From contig JAJFGN010000085.1 of the NCBI GenBank assembly GCA_021776115.1, positions 17,890 through 81,889 on the forward strand: 64,000 nt of DNA, in the 5' to 3' direction. This document shows positions 60,480 through 64,000 of this stretch, in pieces. Within the stretch, counting starts at the first letter, position 1; each line of letters starts with the position of its first letter. The stretch comes from Kiloniellaceae bacterium. GTDB lineage: Bacteria > Pseudomonadota > Alphaproteobacteria > Kiloniellales > J153. The notes under the pieces are model-generated. The model ran no database searches and was not told the DNA's origin. It saw only the letters and a program-made list of their open reading frames with translations. The translations under genes and the position numbers were made by a program.

Positions 60480-61202
60480 ATGGAAAATTCGCTATCCGTT
60501 GTCTTATCCCGGCAAGGCGTCCTGGCCCGCCAAATGAACGTTATCGCGACAAACCTGGCGAATACGAACACGGCCGGCTTCAAGGCGGAGTCCATTATTT
60601 TCTCGGAGTTCTTGGAACGTACCTCGAAGTCCGAAGCACCGCTCAGCATGGTACGTGACGTTACGTACCTTCGCGACACCTCCGAAGGCACCATGGCCGG
60701 AACTAACAATCCGTTGGACCTGGCGATTTCGGGCGAGGGCTTCTTCGTGGTGGAGGCCCCACAGGGCGAACGTTATACCCGCCACGGGGCATTTCAACTC
60801 GACAACCAAGGACAGCTAGCTACCTTGGCCGGCGCCCCCGTTCTAAGCGAAAGCGGGGCCCCAATAACCGTTCCGCCGGCGACCAGTACGATCACGATTA
60901 CCGGCGACGGCACGGTTTCGGCGGATGCGGTCGAGATCGGGAAGCTGCGAGTCGTTGAGTTCGAGGCGCCCCAGGCGCTCTCCAAGGACGGCAATGGCTT
61001 GTACGAGGCAAAGGACCAGGCGCCACAACCCGCGACCGATGCAAAGGTCCTGCAAGGCATGATCGAAGGATCGAACGTCAAGGGTGTCGCCGAAATGACC
61101 CGCATGATCGAAGTGGTTCGCAGCTATCAGGCGGCCGGGAAAATGGCCGAGTCCGAGCACAAACGAATTCTCGACTCCATCGACGTCATCCTCGGCAACT
61201 AG
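60480..61202 (+). CDS. flgF: Flagellar proximal rod protein FlgF
   Basis: A 240-residue rod protein. The N-terminal MENSLSVVLSRQGVLARQMN and VIATNLANTNTAGFKAE segments, and the C-terminal EMTRMIEVVRSYQAAGKM segment are typical. ATG 60480 is chosen (an in-frame start at 60426 would shift the N-terminus). It opens the forward operon flgF-flgG-flgA-flgH. A 24-base tandem duplication covers its 3' end and stop codon (61182-61229). Confidence 0.94.
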   Translation: MENSLSVVLSRQGVLARQMNVIATNLANTNTAGFKAESIIFSEFLERTSKSEAPLSMVRDVTYLRDTSEGTMAGTNNPLDLAISGEGFFVVEAPQGERYTRHGAFQLDNQGQLATLAGAPVLSESGAPITVPPATSTITITGDGTVSADAVEIGKLRVVEFEAPQALSKDGNGLYEAKDQAPQPATDAKVLQGMIEGSNVKGVAEMTRMIEVVRSYQAAGKMAESEHKRILDSIDVILGN

Positions 61203-61229
61203 AAAGACGTCATCGTCGGCAACTAGAAA
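61182..61229. repeat. 24-base tandem duplication of the flgF 3' end
   Basis: GACGTCATCCTCGGCAACTAGAAA (61182-61205) is repeated at 61206-61229 with one change (C to G). The first copy contains the flgF stop codon TAG; the second is untranslated. Confidence 0.9.
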
Positions 61230-61249
61230 ACCGGATAGGACCAAAGGTT

Positions 61250-62035
61250 ATGAGATCTCTCAACATCGCGGCGACCGGAATGTTGGCCCAGCAGCTCAAC
61301 GTCGAGGTCATTTCGAACAATATCGCGAACATCAACACCACCGGTTTCAAACGCCAGCGGGCCGAGTTTCACGATCTGCTGTACCAGAACCTGTTGCGCG
61401 CCGGCACCTCTTCCTCGGATACCGGAACGGTGGTTCCCTCGGGTATTCAGGTGGGGCTGGGCGTGAAGCCCGCCGCGACCTACAGGGTAACCGAGCAGGG
61501 TAATTTGTCGATCACCGAGAATGAGCTCGATCTGGCAATCAACGGCAAGGGCTACTTCGCCGTCGAGCTGCCGTCCGGCGAAACCGCCTACACCCGCGCC
61601 GGGGCCATGGGCCGCAGCGCTGACGGTGACCTGGTCACGGCTAACGGCTTTGTCATCCAACCCGGTATCACAATCCCCGACGATGCGGTGGCGATCACGG
61701 TGAACGCGCAAGGCGAGGTCATCGTCGCCCTGGACGGGCAAACCGCGCCCAGCAACGTCGGTCAGCTCCAGCTCGCCAACTTCGCGAACGAGGCCGGTCT
61801 GCAAGCGATCGGCAACAACATGCTGCTGGAAACCCGCGCCTCGGGCGCGGCAAGCCTGGCAGCGCCGGGAAGCAACGGATACGGCTCGATCCAGCAAGGC
61901 GCCTTGGAAACCTCGAATGTTAACATCGTGGCGGAGATCACTAACCTGATCACGGCACAGCGCGCCTACGAAATGAACTCGAAGGTGATTCAGGCGTCGG
62001 ACGAGATGATGTCCTCGGTGAACCAGCTTCGCTAA
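61250..62035 (+). CDS. flgG: Flagellar distal rod protein FlgG
   Basis: A 261-residue distal rod protein. MRSLNIAATGMLAQQLNVEV and ISNNIANINTTGFKRQRAEF at the N-terminus, plus ITNLITAQRAYEMNSKVIQ at the C-terminus, are diagnostic. Its stop codon overlaps the flgA start by 1 base (TAATG). Confidence 0.97.
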   Translation: MRSLNIAATGMLAQQLNVEVISNNIANINTTGFKRQRAEFHDLLYQNLLRAGTSSSDTGTVVPSGIQVGLGVKPAATYRVTEQGNLSITENELDLAINGKGYFAVELPSGETAYTRAGAMGRSADGDLVTANGFVIQPGITIPDDAVAITVNAQGEVIVALDGQTAPSNVGQLQLANFANEAGLQAIGNNMLLETRASGAASLAAPGSNGYGSIQQGALETSNVNIVAEITNLITAQRAYEMNSKVIQASDEMMSSVNQLR

Positions 62036-63078
62036 TGAATTGGGTTGAAATGATAAAGTTAGAGAACATCGGACCGGCTTCGATCTTCGCCCTCGCTGTC
62101 CTCGTCCTGCCGCTGTCGACCCAGGCGGGCAGCACGGCGAAGGTGCCCGAGGTGGCGATGCCGTCCGCGCCTATTGTGCTCAAATCCCGCGCGATCGTCG
62201 ACGATATGGTGGTTCGCCTGAACGACTTGTTTGAAGGTTTGGATGACCCCGACCAATCGCTCGGTCAGACCACCATTGCCCGCGCGCCTGAACCGGGACA
62301 GCGTGTTGAAGTGGGTGCCCGCTGGTTGGCAGCAGTTGCGCAAGCCTACGCCCTGCCTTGGCGGCCCCAGTCGCGCTTCGATAAAGTCACGGTCGAGCGG
62401 GCCAGCCAAGTCATTGAAGCCAAGCGTATCGAGGCCGCGGCCACGGATGCCCTGGCCAAACGGGGTGTATCCGGCAATATATCGATCGTGTTCGACACCC
62501 CACCTATCCGGATGCATCTGCCCACCGATGCGTCGCCAAGCTTGGCGGTCGCCGGATTTACCTACGATCCCACCAGCGGGCGCTTTAGTGGCCAGGTTGT
62601 CGCCCCGGCGGAAGGCCCCCACCTGGCGCGCGCGGCGATCACCGGGCGTGCGATTGAAATGACCGAAATTCCGGTCCTCGCCCGCCGGATCGAGGCTGGC
62701 GAGGTGATCAAGCAGAGGGACATCGAGTGGATCTCGACCCGCGCCGATCGGCTTAGCCGTAACACCGTGGCCTCCCAGGATCGTCTTTTGGGTAAGACCC
62801 CCCGGCGGCCTATGAGGCCCGGCGAAGCGATCTTGAGCGCGGATTTGCGCGATCCGGTTCTGGTCGAGAAGAACAGCATGGTGACGATCCGCCTCGAAAG
62901 CCCGCGCATGGTTCTGACCGTGCAGGGCCGGGCCCTGGATCAGGGCGCCGCGGGCGATGTCATCCGGGTCATGAACACGAAATCCAAAACCATCATCGAT
63001 GCCGCCGTAACGCGATCCGGCGTGGTGCAGGTCTACGCCACCACGCTGGCCGGCATCGATCAGGAGGGTCCAAAATGA
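62035..63078 (+). CDS. flgA: Flagella P-ring assembly chaperone FlgA
   Basis: A 347-residue periplasmic chaperone for P-ring formation by FlgI. A signal-like N-terminus (to about residue 31) precedes an N-terminal domain and a C-terminal SAF domain (about 208-275, ending ARRIEAGEVIKQRDIEWI and LLGKTPRRPMRPGEAIL). It is longer than the roughly 220-residue enterobacterial form, as in many alphaproteobacteria. It overlaps flgH by 4 bases. Confidence 0.92.
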   Translation: MNWVEMIKLENIGPASIFALAVLVLPLSTQAGSTAKVPEVAMPSAPIVLKSRAIVDDMVVRLNDLFEGLDDPDQSLGQTTIARAPEPGQRVEVGARWLAAVAQAYALPWRPQSRFDKVTVERASQVIEAKRIEAAATDALAKRGVSGNISIVFDTPPIRMHLPTDASPSLAVAGFTYDPTSGRFSGQVVAPAEGPHLARAAITGRAIEMTEIPVLARRIEAGEVIKQRDIEWISTRADRLSRNTVASQDRLLGKTPRRPMRPGEAILSADLRDPVLVEKNSMVTIRLESPRMVLTVQGRALDQGAAGDVIRVMNTKSKTIIDAAVTRSGVVQVYATTLAGIDQEGPK

Positions 63079-63863
63079 ACTTCCCTATCCCTCTCCGTCT
63101 TGCGTCCCCGGGGTATACGCCGGGCCTTGGCCGCGCGCTTGCATTCACACTCCTTGGGCTTAGCCTGACCGGGTGCAACGCCCTAACTCGCCTGTCGCAG
63201 ATCGGGCAAGAACCGCCCCTGACCAAGATCGAAAACCCGGCATCCCTGCATGGCAGCCAGCCGGTCTCCATGCCGATGCCGGCGCCGGTACCGGTCGACC
63301 GGCAAGCCAATTCCTTGTGGCGGCCGGGATCGCGCGCCTTCCTGAAGGACCAGCGCGCCGCCGATGTCGGCGACATCCTGACCGTGATCATTGAGATCGA
63401 GGACAAGGCCGAGCTATCCAACACCACGCAGCGCACCCGCACCGCCGGCGAGGACGCCTCGGCGAGCAGCATTTTGGGTTATGAGGCAAGCCTGGGCCAG
63501 ATCCTTCCCGAAGCCATCGACCCGACCAGCCTGATCGATTTGGCCAGCAACTCGAACACCCAAGGCGCCGGCACCGTCGACCGAGACGAAAAGATCAACC
63601 TGCGCATCGCGGGCCTAGTGACCCAAGTCCTGCCCAACGGCAACCTCGTGATTGCCGGACGTCAGGAGGTTCGCGTCAACTTCGAGGTTCGGGAATTGCA
63701 GATCGCGGGCATGATCCGGCCGGAAGACATCACCTCGGCCAACACGATCTTTTACGATCAGATTGCCGAGGCGCGAATTGCTTATGGTGGGCGAGGCCAG
63801 ATCACCGACGTCCAGCAAGCGCGCTACGGTCAGCAAATCTACGATATCCTGTGGCCGTTCTAG
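63075..63863 (+). CDS. flgH: Flagellar L-ring lipoprotein FlgH
   Basis: A 262-residue outer-membrane lipoprotein that forms the L-ring. The lipobox is LSLTGC (Cys34). The FlgH domain (LWRPGSRAFLKDQRAADVGD; TLVLPNGNLVIAGRQEVRVN-like; PEDITSANTIFYDQIAEARI) is complete, and the ending YGQQIYDILWPF is normal. Its TAG stop directly touches the left end of an IS5-type element, yet the protein seems full length. Confidence 0.95.
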   Translation: MNFPIPLRLASPGYTPGLGRALAFTLLGLSLTGCNALTRLSQIGQEPPLTKIENPASLHGSQPVSMPMPAPVPVDRQANSLWRPGSRAFLKDQRAADVGDILTVIIEIEDKAELSNTTQRTRTAGEDASASSILGYEASLGQILPEAIDPTSLIDLASNSNTQGAGTVDRDEKINLRIAGLVTQVLPNGNLVIAGRQEVRVNFEVRELQIAGMIRPEDITSANTIFYDQIAEARIAYGGRGQITDVQQARYGQQIYDILWPF

Positions 63864-64000
63864 GGTCTGTGGACAATTAGGATTCCCATTTACGACGAAA
63901 CGTGATTCAAGCTTCCTTTTGAGGAGGTTTTCATGCGCACCGAACGTTTTGTCATTTCGGACCGGAGGTGGTCTTTGATTGAACCGTTGTTGCCGGGCAA
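63863..64000 (+). mobile_element. IS5-family insertion sequence, left end (runs off the window)
   Basis: The element starts at about 63863-63864 with GGGTCTGTGGACAATTAGG, likely the left inverted repeat, immediately after the flgH TAG. A transposase starts at 63933 behind GAGGAGG. Insertion next to TA (within CTAG) fits a 2-base TA target duplication of some IS5 subgroups, which needs the missing right end to confirm. Confidence 0.7.
63933..64000 (+). CDS. IS5-family transposase, N-terminal fragment
   Basis: The reading frame starts MRTERFVISDRRWSLIEPLL and continues past the window end. The WSLIEPLLP motif is the conserved N-terminus of IS5-type (DUF4096-containing) transposases. Only 22 codons are visible. 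Confidence 0.8.
   Translation, partial: MRTERFVISDRRWSLIEPLLPG

Overview
The window looks like the chromosome of a motile, GC-rich alphaproteobacterium, most likely from the Rhodospirillales or a neighbouring order. Evidence: a MipZ-type division ATPase; the cell-cycle kinase CckA encoded between recA and flagellar export genes; an alphaproteobacterial stator and export set (MotE-like protein, a DUF6468-like protein, FlhB with a separate FlhB C-terminal paralog); DUF1127 and PAS_5 proteins; and a recA upstream box close to the alphaproteobacterial GAAC-N7-GAAC LexA site. Genus and species cannot be read from the sequence. No rRNA, tRNA, CRISPR array or prophage was seen.

Layout. 1-4.9 kb: cell envelope (partial lipoprotein, D,D-carboxypeptidase with SPOR domain, three Tad minor-pilin-type genes around a very AT-rich promoter region). 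4.9-8.7 kb: sugar-nucleotide genes (phosphomannomutase, UDP-glucose dehydrogenase, GalU). 8.8-13.3 kb: a reverse-strand run of J-domain membrane protein, VWA protein, MipZ and an orphan molybdopterin oxidoreductase. 13.8-28.5 kb: mixed housekeeping (HELYH lipoprotein, acyl-CoA synthetase, PAS_5 protein, class IV aminotransferase, cold-shock protein, HCCA isomerase, odd ion channel, globin-coupled diguanylate cyclase, Na+/H+ antiporter, methyltransferase, histidine phosphatase, Thr/Ser dehydratase, TPR/SPOR protein).

28.7-39.0 kb is a catabolic island: RpiR regulator, N-formylglutamate amidohydrolase family enzyme, tripartite TRAP transporter, glutamine-synthetase-like ligase, aldehyde dehydrogenase, iron-type alcohol dehydrogenase and a LysR regulator. 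Together these could import an amine or amino alcohol, conjugate it to glutamate, oxidise it and release it by hydrolysis. The substrate is unknown and this reading is inference. It is followed by a DUF1127 gene, a leucine-dehydrogenase-type enzyme and recA.

42.3-64.0 kb is mostly motility: cckA, flhB, fliR, fliQ, fliE, flgC, flgB on the reverse strand; csrA, an FlhB C-terminal homolog, a small coiled protein, fliO and fliP forward; then a long reverse operon fliL, fliM, DUF6468-like, motE-like, cheY, cheZ, two MotB-like proteins and a 1099-residue periplasmic TPR protein; finally flgF, flgG, flgA, flgH forward, ending exactly at an IS5-type insertion sequence that runs off the window. Dispersed palindromic repeats of at least two families sit in the intergenic gaps. 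The most interesting items are the possible gamma-glutamylation island, the unusual stator accessory trio, the non-canonical ion-channel filter, and an in-frame-deleted relic of the antiporter gene next to its intact parent.
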